From contig CAJWCT010000004.1 of the NCBI GenBank assembly GCA_913031385.1, positions 1 through 41,135 of the forward strand: a stretch of 41,135 nt of DNA, in the 5' to 3' direction. The number at the start of each line of letters is the position of its first letter. Position 1 is the first letter of the stretch. Source of the stretch: an uncultured Flavobacteriales bacterium (GTDB lineage Bacteria; Bacteroidota; Bacteroidia; Flavobacteriales; Flavobacteriaceae). The notes below the pieces were generated by a model that worked only from the letters and a program-made list of their open reading frames with translations, made no database searches and was not told the origin of the DNA. The translations under genes and the position numbers were made by a program. Shown piece after piece: positions 27,429-38,284 of this stretch.

Positions 27429-28441
27429 TTTTTCTTTTTTAGATTTTCAATGTCCTTTACATATTTATCTAAATTCTTGAAGTGAACATATGATTTATTA
27501 AAAGCTTTTTCCTCAAATGCTGGACTCCCTTTAATTATTGAACCATCTTTAACGCTTTTGAAAACACATGCTTTTCCATTAATTTTAACATTGTCTCCAA
27601 TTGTTATGTGTCCTACCATACCTACATGTCCTCCAATTTGACAATTCTTTCCAATTTTTGTTGAACCAGCTATTCCACATTGAGCAGCCATAACCGTATT
27701 TTCACCTATAACTACATTATGTCCTATCTGAACCAGATTATCAAGCTTTACTCCACTATTTATAATGGTTGAACCCAATGTTGCTCGATCAATTGTAGTT
27801 GAAGCACCTATCTCAACATTGTCTTTAATTATTACATTTCCTATTTGAGGAACTTTTTGAAATTTACCCGAACTATCTGGAGCAAACCCAAATCCATCAG
27901 AACCAATAACAACATTTGAGTGTAAAATACAATTTTCACCTATTTCGCAATCTTTGTAAATTACAGCTCCGGGATGTATAATTGTATTGCTTCCAATAGA
28001 AACATTATTACATATATTAACATTATTTAGTATAATTACATTCTTGCCAACATTAACATTTTCACCAATAGAAGAATAATTGCCAACTGAAACATTTTCT
28101 TCAATCTTTGCTGTTTCTGAAATTATAGCAGAATCTTTTATTCCAAAACTACTTACAGAGCCAGTATCAAACTTATGTAGTAATTTAACAAAAGCCATAT
28201 ATGAATCCTCTACTCTAATTAAAGTAGCATTGATATCTTTAGTAGGCTCAAAATTCTTATTAACAATTATTATCGAAGCTTTTGTTCTATATACCCATGG
28301 TATATACTTTTTATTTCCTAAAAAAGTTATTGATCCCTTAGTTGATTCTTCAATTTTATCCAATGAATCAATATCAACTGAGGAATCTCCTTCGATTTCT
28401 CCATTTAATATTTTTGCTATTTCTATTGCACTAAATTTCAT
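27425..28441 (-). CDS. lpxD: UDP-3-O-(3-hydroxymyristoyl)glucosamine N-acyltransferase
   Basis: Hexapeptide repeats, [49 protein letters not shown] at 28441 preferred; ORF-track start 28450 is a TTG. Confidence 0.96.
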   Translation of the reverse strand: MKFSAIEIAKILNGEIEGDSSVDIDSLDKIEESTKGSITFLGNKKYIPWVYRTKASIIIVNKNFEPTKDINATLIRVEDSYMAFVKLLHKFDTGSVSSFGIKDSAIISETAKIEENVSVGNYSSIGENVNVGKNVIILNNVNICNNVSIGSNTIIHPGAVIYKDCEIGENCILHSNVVIGSDGFGFAPDSSGKFQKVPQIGNVIIKDNVEIGASTTIDRATLGSTIINSGVKLDNLVQIGHNVVIGENTVMAAQCGIAGSTKIGKNCQIGGHVGMVGHITIGDNVKINGKACVFKSVKDGSIIKGSPAFEEKAFNKSYVHFKNLDKYVKDIENLKKKK

Positions 28442-28447
28442 TGCATG

Positions 28448-28455
28448 CAAAATTA
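28448..28455 (-). promoter_or_regulatory. Putative -7 element (TAATTTTG) for lpxD
   Basis: Minus-strand TAATTTTG matches TAnnTTTG and lies only 6 nt upstream of the lpxD ATG; no well-spaced -33 TTG found. Confidence 0.35.
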
Positions 28456-28550
28456 GGGAATTTCAATAAATTCATTGTTAATGTATTCACAAAAGTTTAA
28501 TGGTAATAATTATGTAAATTTACGCTTTGTAAACTTATATACTTGTATAG

Positions 28551-30113
28551 ATGATTAAAACAAAAATTTTATGGGTTGATGATGAAGTAGACTTATTAAA
28601 ACCTCACATAATTTTTTTAGAAAACAAGGATTTTTTGATTCAAACTTGCAATAATGGATCTGATGCTGTAGAAATGATTAGGAATGAGAATTTTGATGCT
28701 GTTCTTTTAGATGAAAATATGCCTGGATTAAATGGGATTGAGACTCTTACTCTTATGAGGGATATTAGCTCTAATATTCCTATAATCATGATAACTAAAA
28801 GCGAAGAAGAAAACATAATGGATGATGCTATTGGGAACAAAATTTCAGATTATTTAATTAAACCTGTAAATCCAAAACAAATTTTTTTAAGCTTAAAGAA
28901 GAATTTAAATAACAGGGAAATTATTTCAGATACAACTATTTCAGGTTATCAACAAGAATTTAGAAATATTTCGATTGAACTTTTAGATATAGACTCAATT
29001 AAAGGATGGGTAGATATGTATCTCAAGTTAGTCTCCTGGGAGATAAAATTAGAAGAGAATAATGATGACACAATGATGGAGGTACTAATATCTCAAAAAA
29101 ATGAAGCTAATAGATTGTTTGCAAAATTTATTGAGAATAATTATCAACAATGGGTAAATAATAAATCATCTAGCCCAATACTCTCTAATTCCCTAATTAA
29201 AGACAGATTAGTGAAGGAATTATCTGATTCAAAGCCTACTTTATTCTTAGTAATTGATAATTTAAGATACGATCAATGGAGAGTTATCGAGCCATTGATT
29301 AATAACTACTACAATAAAATTCATGAAGAGGCTTATTTTAGCATTCTGCCAACAACTACACAATATTCAAGAAATTCTCTTTTTTCTGGATTAATGCCTT
29401 CTGAAATAGAAAAAAATCATCCTAATTATTGGAAAAATGATTCTGATGAAGGCGGTAAGAACCTTTATGAAGAACAGCTCTTAAAAGATAATCTAAAGAG
29501 ATTAGGATATAGTAATATCTCCTGTGAATATAACAAAATTACTAATCTTAAAAATGGACAAAAATTATCGGCTAATTTAAAAGCTAAATTGAAAAATGAT
29601 TTAACTGTAATTGTCTACAATTTTGTTGATATGTTATCACATTCAAAAACTGAAATGGAAATAATAAAAGAATTGGCATCAAATGATAAAGGATATAGAT
29701 CATTAACATTAAGTTGGTTTAAAAACTCTCCCCTATTTGAAATTATCAAAAAGGGATATGAATATGGCTTTAAGTTAGTAGTAACAACTGATCATGGAAC
29801 AATTAATGTGAAGAACCCTTCAAAAATTATTGGTAATAAAGAGACAAGTCAAAACCTCAGATATAAAACTGGAAGGAGTCTCACTTATAACAACAAAGAA
29901 ATTATTTCATTTGATAATCCTAATGATATTCTTCTACCTAGTATTTCAATAAATAGCTCATATGTATTTGCAAAAGAAAACACATACCTAGTATACCCTA
30001 ATAACTATAATTATTATGTCAATTTTTTTAGAGACACCTATCAACATGGAGGTATTTCTTTAGAAGAAATTATAATTCCCTATGTTGTGTTAATGCCGAA
30101 AATTAAAAAATGA
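28551..30113 (+). CDS. porX: PorX-type response regulator with PglZ domain (T9SS regulator)
   Basis: Receiver domain (ILWVDDEVDLLKPHI, DAVLLDENMPGLNGIETL, PIIMITKS, DYLIKPVNP) followed by a PglZ/alkaline-phosphatase-like region (LFLVIDNLRYDQWRVIEPLI, SILPTTTQYSRNSLFSGLMPSEIEK, VVTTDHGTI, YQHGGISLEEIIIPYVVLMPK). Confidence 0.95.
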   Translation: MIKTKILWVDDEVDLLKPHIIFLENKDFLIQTCNNGSDAVEMIRNENFDAVLLDENMPGLNGIETLTLMRDISSNIPIIMITKSEEENIMDDAIGNKISDYLIKPVNPKQIFLSLKKNLNNREIISDTTISGYQQEFRNISIELLDIDSIKGWVDMYLKLVSWEIKLEENNDDTMMEVLISQKNEANRLFAKFIENNYQQWVNNKSSSPILSNSLIKDRLVKELSDSKPTLFLVIDNLRYDQWRVIEPLINNYYNKIHEEAYFSILPTTTQYSRNSLFSGLMPSEIEKNHPNYWKNDSDEGGKNLYEEQLLKDNLKRLGYSNISCEYNKITNLKNGQKLSANLKAKLKNDLTVIVYNFVDMLSHSKTEMEIIKELASNDKGYRSLTLSWFKNSPLFEIIKKGYEYGFKLVVTTDHGTINVKNPSKIIGNKETSQNLRYKTGRSLTYNNKEIISFDNPNDILLPSISINSSYVFAKENTYLVYPNNYNYYVNFFRDTYQHGGISLEEIIIPYVVLMPKIKK

Positions 30114-30523
30114 CAAAAGACATTAATTATTCAATTGAAGAAATTGATAAGACAGCTAAGATAGTTTTATCGTTAAATCCCTCTGCAAAAATATTTATTT
30201 TTAATGGAGAGATGGGTTCAGGAAAAACTACTATAATCAAGGCTTTAATAAAGGAGTTAGGGTATGAAGGAACTGTTAGCAGTCCTACATTCTCTTTAAT
30301 AAATGAATATTTCAATGGCAATAAAATATACCACTTCGATTTTTATCGTATTAAAAGTAGAAATGAATTATTAGATATAGGAATAGATGAATATATCAGC
30401 AGAAATGATTGGTGTTTTATTGAATGGCCTAGCTTAATTGCAGATATGCTTCCAGATAAGTATATTGAATTAAATATAGATGTTATTTCAAATGATGATA
30501 GAAAATTAAGGATTAACTATTAG
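30110..30523 (+). CDS. tsaE: tRNA threonylcarbamoyladenosine biosynthesis ATPase TsaE
   Basis: FNGEMGSGKTTIIKALIKELGYEGTVSSPTFSLINEY, YHFDFYRI, WCFIEWP; 4-bp overlap with porX. Confidence 0.95.
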   Translation: MTKDINYSIEEIDKTAKIVLSLNPSAKIFIFNGEMGSGKTTIIKALIKELGYEGTVSSPTFSLINEYFNGNKIYHFDFYRIKSRNELLDIGIDEYISRNDWCFIEWPSLIADMLPDKYIELNIDVISNDDRKLRINY

Positions 30524-30533
30524 CTATTTATTT

Positions 30534-30899
30534 ATGAATTTTTATAAGAGATTAATGTTTTTTTCATCTGGATTTGTTATTGGTCTATTAATCCTATCCT
30601 TTTTTTTAATTGGTAAAAGAACCTCATGTAGCTATCTACCTAATGATAGAGTTATAAAAAACATTAACACAAAAAAAATAATTTATGCTGAGTTCTCTGA
30701 TACAATGACCACATCAGATTCAATCTTAATAAAAAAAGTTATTTCTAGTGGTAGGGTTAATTTCTCTAAAAGTAAAACAAGACTAGACTCTTGTAATTAT
30801 TATCATATTGAAAATAAAATAGATGGGAAAAAATATATGGTATTAGTAAATAATTGTGATGAATATGTATTGGTAGATAAGTTTAGAAAATTGAATTAA
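30534..30899 (+). CDS. Small membrane-anchored protein, possibly DUF4258-like
   Basis: N-terminal TM (MFFSSGFVIGLLILSFFL), CSYLPNDRVIKNI, SGRVNFSKSKTRLDSCNYYHIE; family resemblance recalled, not computed. Confidence 0.6.
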   Translation: MNFYKRLMFFSSGFVIGLLILSFFLIGKRTSCSYLPNDRVIKNINTKKIIYAEFSDTMTTSDSILIKKVISSGRVNFSKSKTRLDSCNYYHIENKIDGKKYMVLVNNCDEYVLVDKFRKLN

Positions 30900-32089
30900 T
30901 TATCTGACTCCAATCTTCTTCTTTTTATTTCTTTACTTATTAGTTTTAATTCTCTAGAAGTCTGACCAGAGACAGAGGTGTTTTCGTCTAATCTTCTAAT
31001 TAAGTATGGAACAACTTCTTTAACTGGCCCATATGGTAAATATTTACTCACATTATATTTGTTTATAGCTAAATTAAAACTGATATGATCACTCATTCCA
31101 TATAATTGGCTAAACCATACTCTTTTATCATTATTTTTTATTACATGTTTGTTCATTATTTCAGTAGCCAAAAGATTACTTCTTTCATTATGAGATCCAA
31201 TAAATAGATTAAAATCATTGATATTATTAAAAATAAAACTCATGCACTTATTAAAGTTTTCATCTGTTTTTGCCTTTGTTTCACAAATTGGAGATTTATA
31301 ATTTTTAGATTTAGCTCTTCTTCTTTCTTTTTCCATATAAGCCCCCCTAACTAATTTGATGCCTATCTTTATATTTGATTTAGAAAGTCTTTTATGTAAG
31401 TCGGATAAATATTCAAAGCGATCTGTTCTATATGCTTGTATAGTGTTATATACAATGCATGATGAATTATTATACTTAATCATTAGCTTTTCAATTAGTT
31501 CATCTATTGGTTTTTGAATCCAACTCTCTTCAGCATCTATTAAAATCGATATTCCACTTTCTGCAGCAGAATTACATATCTTATCATATCTTTGCTCAAC
31601 TCTTTGCCATTCATCAATTTCATTTTCATTTAAACTATCATTATTAGCCTTTTTTAGGTATAAATCAAATCTTCCAACAGCTGAAGGCTTAAATACTATA
31701 AAAGATGATAGAGACTCTTTTTCACTTAAGTCAATTAAATCTAATGTTTTGTTTAAAGCATGTTCGTAATTACTTTCTGTATTAACCCCTTCAATAGAGT
31801 AATTTAATATACATCTTATATTATTCTCATTTAGTTTATTTATTACTCTAAAACATTCTTTTTCATTTTCTCCACCACAGAACTGTTCAAATATTGTTTT
31901 TTTAATCAGCTTATCTATTGGGAAATTTATTTTTATTAATAAGTTTAAAAAGTACTTTCCTATAAAGGTCAGTGATGGGTATGATAGTAATTTAAACAAT
32001 AAATAAGCCCTTCTTAGCTCATAATTTGATTTATAGCTAAATGCTATCCTTGTATCGTCAAAATTCCTTAAAACGTTCATTACATCCAT
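30896..32089 (-). CDS. Proline dehydrogenase family protein
   Basis: FCGGENEKECFRVINKL, CILNYSIEG, FIVFKPSAVGRFDLY, ILIDAEESWIQ, IGIKLVRGAYMEKERRRA, LFIGSHNERS, FSQLYGMSDHISFNLA. Confidence 0.93.
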   Translation of the reverse strand: MDVMNVLRNFDDTRIAFSYKSNYELRRAYLLFKLLSYPSLTFIGKYFLNLLIKINFPIDKLIKKTIFEQFCGGENEKECFRVINKLNENNIRCILNYSIEGVNTESNYEHALNKTLDLIDLSEKESLSSFIVFKPSAVGRFDLYLKKANNDSLNENEIDEWQRVEQRYDKICNSAAESGISILIDAEESWIQKPIDELIEKLMIKYNNSSCIVYNTIQAYRTDRFEYLSDLHKRLSKSNIKIGIKLVRGAYMEKERRRAKSKNYKSPICETKAKTDENFNKCMSFIFNNINDFNLFIGSHNERSNLLATEIMNKHVIKNNDKRVWFSQLYGMSDHISFNLAINKYNVSKYLPYGPVKEVVPYLIRRLDENTSVSGQTSRELKLISKEIKRRRLESDN

Positions 32090-32200
32090 TTATTTACACA
32101 AATATATCTAGAAGAATACTGTATTTTAAATAAATGTTATAATATTTTTAATTGAATAAATTTTAAATCAATATTATTGGGAAGAATAATGAAGCTGTAA

Positions 32201-32698
32201 TCAGAAATTACTTTGATTTTTATCCGTAAAAATTGAATGCATAAGTCTTTGTTTATCACTTATACTTTCCTCTAGTGAAATCATAGATTCAGATCTGTAG
32301 ACTCCATCAATTTCATCAATACTAAATATAATATTCTTAGCATGAGTTGTACTTCTAGATCTTATTTTACAATAAATATTAAATCTTCCAGAAGTAACAT
32401 GTGCAACTGTAACATTGGGAATTTGCTTAAGTCTTTCAAGTATAAACTTAATTTGAGACGTATTATTTATCAATAGCCCTACATAAGCAGTAAAAGTATA
32501 ACCAAGTTTTTTCCAATCTACGATTAGGGAAGAACCTTTTATTATTCCTATTTCTTCCATTTTTTTTACCCTAATATGCACGGTTCCTGCAGATATATAT
32601 AGTTTTTTTGCAATATCAGTATATGGAATTCTTGTATTCTCAACCAACATGTCAAGAATTTTGTGATCAATATCATCCATTTTAAGTTCTTTTGCCAT
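32201..32698 (-). CDS. Lrp/AsnC family transcriptional regulator
   Basis: MDDIDHKILDMLVENTRIPYTDIAKKLYISAGTVHIRVKKMEEIGIIKGSSLIVDWKKLGY plus AsnC ligand-binding-like C-terminal half. Confidence 0.94.
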   Translation of the reverse strand: MAKELKMDDIDHKILDMLVENTRIPYTDIAKKLYISAGTVHIRVKKMEEIGIIKGSSLIVDWKKLGYTFTAYVGLLINNTSQIKFILERLKQIPNVTVAHVTSGRFNIYCKIRSRSTTHAKNIIFSIDEIDGVYRSESMISLEESISDKQRLMHSIFTDKNQSNF

Positions 32699-32978
32699 AT
32701 TTATAGGTATTATTTAAAGTTATATTAATAAATATACTGTTTTTTTAAGAAATCTGTAAAAAATCTATAATAACATTATATATAATATGACCTTATATTA
32801 ATTATTTACAGAATACAATAAAAATTATAACAATATATTTACTACCAATTGTAAACAAATATATCCGATAAAGTTACATCGATAAATATATTTTATATAA
32901 ATTATTATAATATATTATAAATCAATTAGTTATAATATTTAACCTAAAGTAATTATTTTAATTTTTAAGCAAATTTAT

Positions 32979-33009
32979 TTGGTATATTTATCTTGTTTGT
33001 TTACATTTG
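32979..33009 (+). promoter_or_regulatory. Putative TTG-N20-TAnnTTTG promoter of the XRE regulator
   Basis: TTG at 32979-32981 and TACATTTG at 33002-33009, 20-nt spacer; ATG at 33018. Confidence 0.5.
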
Positions 33010-33015
33010 TAAACA
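32998..33015. promoter_or_regulatory. Putative operator: inverted repeat TGTTTAC-ATTT-GTAAACA
   Basis: Perfect 7-bp arms with 4-bp spacer overlapping the predicted -7 box, ending 2 nt before the start codon. Confidence 0.5.
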
Positions 33016-33017
33016 GT

Positions 33018-33317
33018 ATGGATGTGTCAAAAAGAATAGTAAAAGTAATAAATGAGAAAAAAATAAGTGCATCAAAATTTGCATCTACAATTGGTGTAAA
33101 AAGATCAAACCTATCCCATATACTATCTAGAAGAAATAAACCAAGCATCGAATTCTTTCATAAAATCAAAAAAACCTATCCAGAAATTGATCTAAATTGG
33201 TTAATTACAGGTAAAAAACTAAAAAAAGATGTTAATTTTGTTAAACCTGAAGTCAGCAATATAGATTCAGTAATAGTTTTTTTTAATGATGGATCCTATA
33301 AGAAATTTAAAGAGTAA
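33018..33317 (+). CDS. Small XRE-type HTH regulator
   Basis: ISASKFASTIGVKRSNLSHILSRRNKPSIEFFHKIKKTYPEIDLNWLITGK (HTH_3); the Met at 33018 begins the domain; C-terminal tail VIVFFNDGSYKKFKE. Confidence 0.9.
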   Translation: MDVSKRIVKVINEKKISASKFASTIGVKRSNLSHILSRRNKPSIEFFHKIKKTYPEIDLNWLITGKKLKKDVNFVKPEVSNIDSVIVFFNDGSYKKFKE

Positions 33318-33711
33318 ATCTCTTCTAACAGAGAATATATACATTTTTTCTATAGCAACAACCCTACTCCTATTTAGTTCTTGTAATTCTATAGAAAGAG
33401 ACTGTTCTAAGTTTAGGACAGGGAAATTTTTAACACAAACAGAGATTAACGACACCACATACAGCTCTGTTTTCACAAGAAATGGTAATATCCAGATTGA
33501 AAACTTTAACAATTCAATAGATTCAAGCGCATGTAGATGGATTAATGACTGCGAACTAGTATTAAGGACATTAAATCCTAAGTCTAAATCAGAACTAAAA
33601 AATATCCATATAAAAATACTTACAACAACAGATAGCTCATATACTTATGAATATTCTTTTGTTGGAGAAAAAAGAAAAGAAATAGGACTGGCGTTAAAAA
33701 TTGGTGATTAG
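33286..33711 (+). CDS. Small lipoprotein of unknown function
   Basis: IFSIATTLLLFSSCNSIERDC lipobox; overlaps the 3' end of the XRE gene in a different frame. Confidence 0.72.
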   Translation: MMDPIRNLKSKSLLTENIYIFSIATTLLLFSSCNSIERDCSKFRTGKFLTQTEINDTTYSSVFTRNGNIQIENFNNSIDSSACRWINDCELVLRTLNPKSKSELKNIHIKILTTTDSSYTYEYSFVGEKRKEIGLALKIGD

Positions 33712-36290
33712 AAAAGAGTTTTCTGCCCAACATCTTCATCTTCGACAATCTTTTCATCAAAAACTTCTATTTCATCTGCTGGCATTTCAACAGGCGGCTC
33801 GTATTCAATAGCGTCTAAAGTATTGATTTGTTTAATTTTCTCTGAACTAAGCTGGTTCCCTATAGCCTTAATACCTTTTATTGAAATAAACTGTTCTAAT
33901 TCAATTACTTGATTTGGTTTTTGAGTTTTATTTCTGATTTTATTAAAAACAACCTCAATTACTGGCTTCCAATCTGTTGAAATTAACTCTAAAAATGAAT
34001 CTTTATGCTCTGTAATAAATTTCTCATGCTTATTTTCATTTTCCACAAGAAAACGCTTAACAAAGAATCGTTGTTTTTTGCCATCAAAATACACTACTGA
34101 AAGTGGCTTTTTAGGCATCCATTTTTCTAAAACAATCATGTCATCATTGAAATGAGCAGACATATCAGGGTCTATTATCTTTAAACTACCATTTTGAAGT
34201 ACAACTAATATCTTGTCTTCACCCCTAAACTCCCCAAGCAAATCACCTCTACCATCGACATTAAGTCTTTGTACAGTATCATCAAACCATATTTTTCTTG
34301 GCTTAAGCGTAGAAATACCTTTTTCTTTAAGTTCAATTCTCTTAACATTATGTTTAGTGATTTGATTACCTCTTGTCATTCTACCTTTAATTATGTAATT
34401 TGAAAAATCAACATCCCATTTTAACTTCTTTAATTTCGGGTTTTTCCTAAGGATAATTGCAACCTTTTCTGCTTCACCATTTGGGTTTGCAGAAAAGTAC
34501 TTAACTACACCATCTTTTTTTGATCTAATTAGGCTATAAGGCTTATCTCTAGTTATACCATGCACAGGAAAACGTTTTAGATAACAATAACCTTTATCAC
34601 CATCTCTATATATCATGTTATAAATCGTCCTCTTGTCTTTCTTCTTAAACACCGCTACATGAATTATATTCTTACCAATAAATGTTTTTGTATCAACTTT
34701 TGTTATAATCATCTTTCCATTTTCAGTAAAAACTATAATATGATCAATATCACTACAATCACATACATATTCATCCTTTCTCATAGAAGTTCCAACAAAA
34801 CCTTCGACCCTATTAACATATAGCTTAGTATTTCTTATTACCACCTTCTTAGCATCAACATCATCAAATATTCTAATTTCTGTTTTTCTTTCTCTATTTT
34901 TCGAATAGTCTTTTTTTAATCTTTGAAAATAAGCTATTGAATAGTTTATAATATCATCTAAATGACTCTTAACTTTTTTAATTTGAGCTTCTAGATTTAG
35001 TATTTTCTCATTAGCTTTATCTATATCAAATTTTGAAATTCTTTTTATTTTAATTTCTGTCAGTCTTATTAAGTCATCATCTACAACTTCTCTTTTTAAA
35101 TTTTTAATATAAGGCTTCAAGCCTTGATCAATAGCAGATAAAATCCCCTCCCAGGTGGTTTCTTCTTCAATATCTCTATATATTTTGTTTTCTATAAAAA
35201 TTCGTTCTAAAGAAGCATTATGCCACTGATCTTCAAGCTCTCCTAGTTTAATTTTAAGTTCTTTTTTAAGTAATTCAACAGTTTTGTCAGTGGATGTCTT
35301 TAAAATATCAGAAACTCCAAGAAAAACAGGTTTATTATCTTGAATGATACAAGTAAGTGGAGATATAGACATTTCACAGTTAGTAAATGCATAAAGAGCA
35401 TCAATTGTCTTATCAGGAGATATTCCATTTGGAATATATACTAGTATTTCAACTTTAGATGCTGTATTATCATCTATTTTCTTAATCTTAATCTTACCTT
35501 TATCATTTGCTTTTAATATCGAATCAATTAATGAGGTTGTACTTGTTCCAAAAGGGATTTCACTAATAAGAAGTGTTGTTTTATCCATTACAGAAATCTT
35601 AGCTCTAATTCTAACTTTTCCTCCTCTTTTTCCGTCGTTATAGTTAGTAAAATCAGCTATACCTCCAGTTATAAAATCTGGCAATAAAGCAAACCTATTT
35701 TGTTTTAGACAACTAATAGAAGCTTCAACTAATTCTATAAAGTTATGGGACAAAATCTTTGTAGAAAGACCAACTGCAATTCCCTCAGCTCCTTGCACTA
35801 AAAGTAGTGGAAATTTTACAGGCAAATTAATAGGCTCTTTTCTCCTTCCATCATAAGACGCTTGCCAATTAGTAACTTTAGGATTAAAGACAATGTCCAA
35901 TGCAAATTTTGATAATCTTGCTTCTATATATCTTGATGCAGCTGCTCTATCTCCAGTTAATATATTCCCCCAATTACCTTGAGTATCAATTAAAAGATCC
36001 TTTTGCCCAATTTGCACCATAGCATCCGCAATGCTAGCATCTCCATGTGGATGGTACTGCATAGTATGCCCGACAATATTAGCAACTTTATTATACCTTC
36101 CATCATCTAAATCCTTCATTGACTGCATTATTCTCCTTTGTACAGGCTTGAAACCGTCCTCAATTGAAGGAACAGCTCTCTCAAGGATTACGTATGAAGC
36201 ATAGTCCAAGAACCAGTCTTTATACATGCCAGCAACCCTAGTAATTACATTTTCTTGACTATAATCTAACTCTAATTCATCCATTTTCAA
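33708..36290 (-). CDS. parC: DNA topoisomerase IV subunit A
   Basis: [62 protein letters not shown]-like ([33 protein letters not shown]). Confidence 0.94.
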   Translation of the reverse strand: MKMDELELDYSQENVITRVAGMYKDWFLDYASYVILERAVPSIEDGFKPVQRRIMQSMKDLDDGRYNKVANIVGHTMQYHPHGDASIADAMVQIGQKDLLIDTQGNWGNILTGDRAAASRYIEARLSKFALDIVFNPKVTNWQASYDGRRKEPINLPVKFPLLLVQGAEGIAVGLSTKILSHNFIELVEASISCLKQNRFALLPDFITGGIADFTNYNDGKRGGKVRIRAKISVMDKTTLLISEIPFGTSTTSLIDSILKANDKGKIKIKKIDDNTASKVEILVYIPNGISPDKTIDALYAFTNCEMSISPLTCIIQDNKPVFLGVSDILKTSTDKTVELLKKELKIKLGELEDQWHNASLERIFIENKIYRDIEEETTWEGILSAIDQGLKPYIKNLKREVVDDDLIRLTEIKIKRISKFDIDKANEKILNLEAQIKKVKSHLDDIINYSIAYFQRLKKDYSKNRERKTEIRIFDDVDAKKVVIRNTKLYVNRVEGFVGTSMRKDEYVCDCSDIDHIIVFTENGKMIITKVDTKTFIGKNIIHVAVFKKKDKRTIYNMIYRDGDKGYCYLKRFPVHGITRDKPYSLIRSKKDGVVKYFSANPNGEAEKVAIILRKNPKLKKLKWDVDFSNYIIKGRMTRGNQITKHNVKRIELKEKGISTLKPRKIWFDDTVQRLNVDGRGDLLGEFRGEDKILVVLQNGSLKIIDPDMSAHFNDDMIVLEKWMPKKPLSVVYFDGKKQRFFVKRFLVENENKHEKFITEHKDSFLELISTDWKPVIEVVFNKIRNKTQKPNQVIELEQFISIKGIKAIGNQLSSEKIKQINTLDAIEYEPPVEMPADEIEVFDEKIVEDEDVGQKTLF

Positions 36291-38143
36291 TACGAATCAA
36301 CTATATCCATCTCAACTTTTAAATTATCAATGATAAAAGACTGTCTGTCTGGAGTATTTTTACCCATATAGAATCGCAATAATTCATCAATAGACATATC
36401 ATTATCAAGCATTACGGGATCTAATTTTATATTATCTCCTATAAAGAATTTAAATTCATCAGGCGATATCTCACCTAACCCTTTAAATCTAGTTATCTCA
36501 GGGTTAGTTTTTAACTTATCTATTGCTTTTCTTTTTTCATCTTCAGAATAGCAATAGATTGTTTCTTTATTATTTCTTACCCTAAACAAAGGAGTTTGTA
36601 ATATATACAAATGTCCCGTTTTGATTAAATCAGGAAAGAATTGTAAGAAAAATGTTATAAGCAATAGTCTTATGTGCATTCCATCAACATCAGCATCTGT
36701 AGCAATAACAATATTATTATACCTTAATTCTTCAATTGAATCTTCAATATTTAGTGCCGCCTGCAACAAATTAAATTCTTCATTTTCATAAACAATTTTT
36801 TTTGACATTCCATAAGAATTTAAAGGCTTACCTCTTAAGCTAAAAACTGCCTGAGTATTTACATCTCTAGATTTTGTTATACTACCTGAAGCAGAATCTC
36901 CCTCCGTTATAAATAATGTTGTGTTTAATCTTTTATCGTTTTTTAAATCCCCTAGATGGACACGACAGTCACGAAGTTTTTTATTGTGTAAATTAGCCTT
37001 TTTTGCTCGATCTCGTGCTATCTTTCTTATTCCAGAAAGCTCTTTTCTTTCTTTTTCTGCTTGTAATATTTTTCTATGAATCTGTTCTGCAATTTCTGCG
37101 TTCTTATGAAGATAATTATCAAGTTCTTTTTTTAAAAAATCATTAATATATACCCTTACTGAAGGAAGCCCTCCTCCCATTTCGGAAGATCCTAATTTAG
37201 TTTTTGTTTGACTCTCAAAAACAGGCTCCATTACTTTAATGGAAATAGCTGAAACAACTGATTTTCTAATATCTGAAGATTCATAATTCTTTCCAAAAAA
37301 CTCTCTTATTGTCTTAACAAGGGCTTCCCTAAATGCACTCAAATGACTTCCACCTTGAGTAGTGTTTTGTCCGTTAACAAAAGCATGATACTCTTCAGTG
37401 TATTGTGATTTACTATGTGTTATAGCTACTTCAATATCATTTCCTTTTAAATGTATTATTGGATAAAGCAATTCTGAATCATTAGTTATTTCTGTCAAAA
37501 GATCTTTTAACCCATTTTCGCTATAATATTTTTCTCCATTAAAAATTATAGTTAATCCTGGATTTAAATAAACATAGTTTTTAAGCATCTTTGAAATGTA
37601 TTCATTTCTATAGTTAAAATTTTTAAAAATTGATTCGTCAGGTATAAAAGAAACTTTTGTCCCTCTTCTTCTGCTAGAAGGTTCAGCATCCTGATGATTT
37701 CCTAATTCTCCTTGATTAAATTCTGCAGTAGCAGATTTTCCATCTCTATTAGACTCTACTTTAAAATAATCAGAAAGAGCATTTACAGCTTTTGTTCCTA
37801 CGCCATTTAATCCAACAGCTTTTTTGAATGCACGTGTATCATATTTTCCTCCAGTATTCATTTTTGAAACAACATCTATAAGTTTACCTAATGGAATACC
37901 CCTGCCATAATCCCTTACAATAACTTTAGATAACTGAACAGAAACCTCTATTGTCTTCCCTGCACCCATTACAAACTCATCTATAGAGTTGTCAAGAACT
38001 TCCTTTAGTAAAATATAGATGCCATCATCTGGAGAAGAACCATCGCCTAATTTTCCAATATACATTCCTGGACGCATTCTTATATGCTCCTTCCAGTCAA
38101 GAGATCTTATATTTTCTTCAGTATATTGATTTTTTACAGCCAT
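36287..38143 (-). CDS. parE: DNA topoisomerase IV subunit B
   Basis: [85 protein letters not shown]; 4-bp overlap with parC. Confidence 0.96.
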   Translation of the reverse strand: MAVKNQYTEENIRSLDWKEHIRMRPGMYIGKLGDGSSPDDGIYILLKEVLDNSIDEFVMGAGKTIEVSVQLSKVIVRDYGRGIPLGKLIDVVSKMNTGGKYDTRAFKKAVGLNGVGTKAVNALSDYFKVESNRDGKSATAEFNQGELGNHQDAEPSSRRRGTKVSFIPDESIFKNFNYRNEYISKMLKNYVYLNPGLTIIFNGEKYYSENGLKDLLTEITNDSELLYPIIHLKGNDIEVAITHSKSQYTEEYHAFVNGQNTTQGGSHLSAFREALVKTIREFFGKNYESSDIRKSVVSAISIKVMEPVFESQTKTKLGSSEMGGGLPSVRVYINDFLKKELDNYLHKNAEIAEQIHRKILQAEKERKELSGIRKIARDRAKKANLHNKKLRDCRVHLGDLKNDKRLNTTLFITEGDSASGSITKSRDVNTQAVFSLRGKPLNSYGMSKKIVYENEEFNLLQAALNIEDSIEELRYNNIVIATDADVDGMHIRLLLITFFLQFFPDLIKTGHLYILQTPLFRVRNNKETIYCYSEDEKRKAIDKLKTNPEITRFKGLGEISPDEFKFFIGDNIKLDPVMLDNDMSIDELLRFYMGKNTPDRQSFIIDNLKVEMDIVDSY

Positions 38144-38284
38144 CTGATAAATATTTGCTAATATAAGATATCAGTTGAAGAAAATTAATCAAGAAATTAC
38201 AAAGTAATTAACAAATTATTTACAAGGTTAGTTTTTAGCTATTCCATGAAATATTACTCAACTAAAGAATTGAATGATTTTTTA

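Noticed and set aside
28080-28840. ORFs opposite lpxD (28080-28469 +) and porX (28640-28840 -)
   Set aside because: Antisense shadows; no evidence of independent coding.
33267-33512. Minus-strand ORF opposite the XRE/lipoprotein junction
   Set aside because: Antisense to a lipobox-bearing ORF; no domain.
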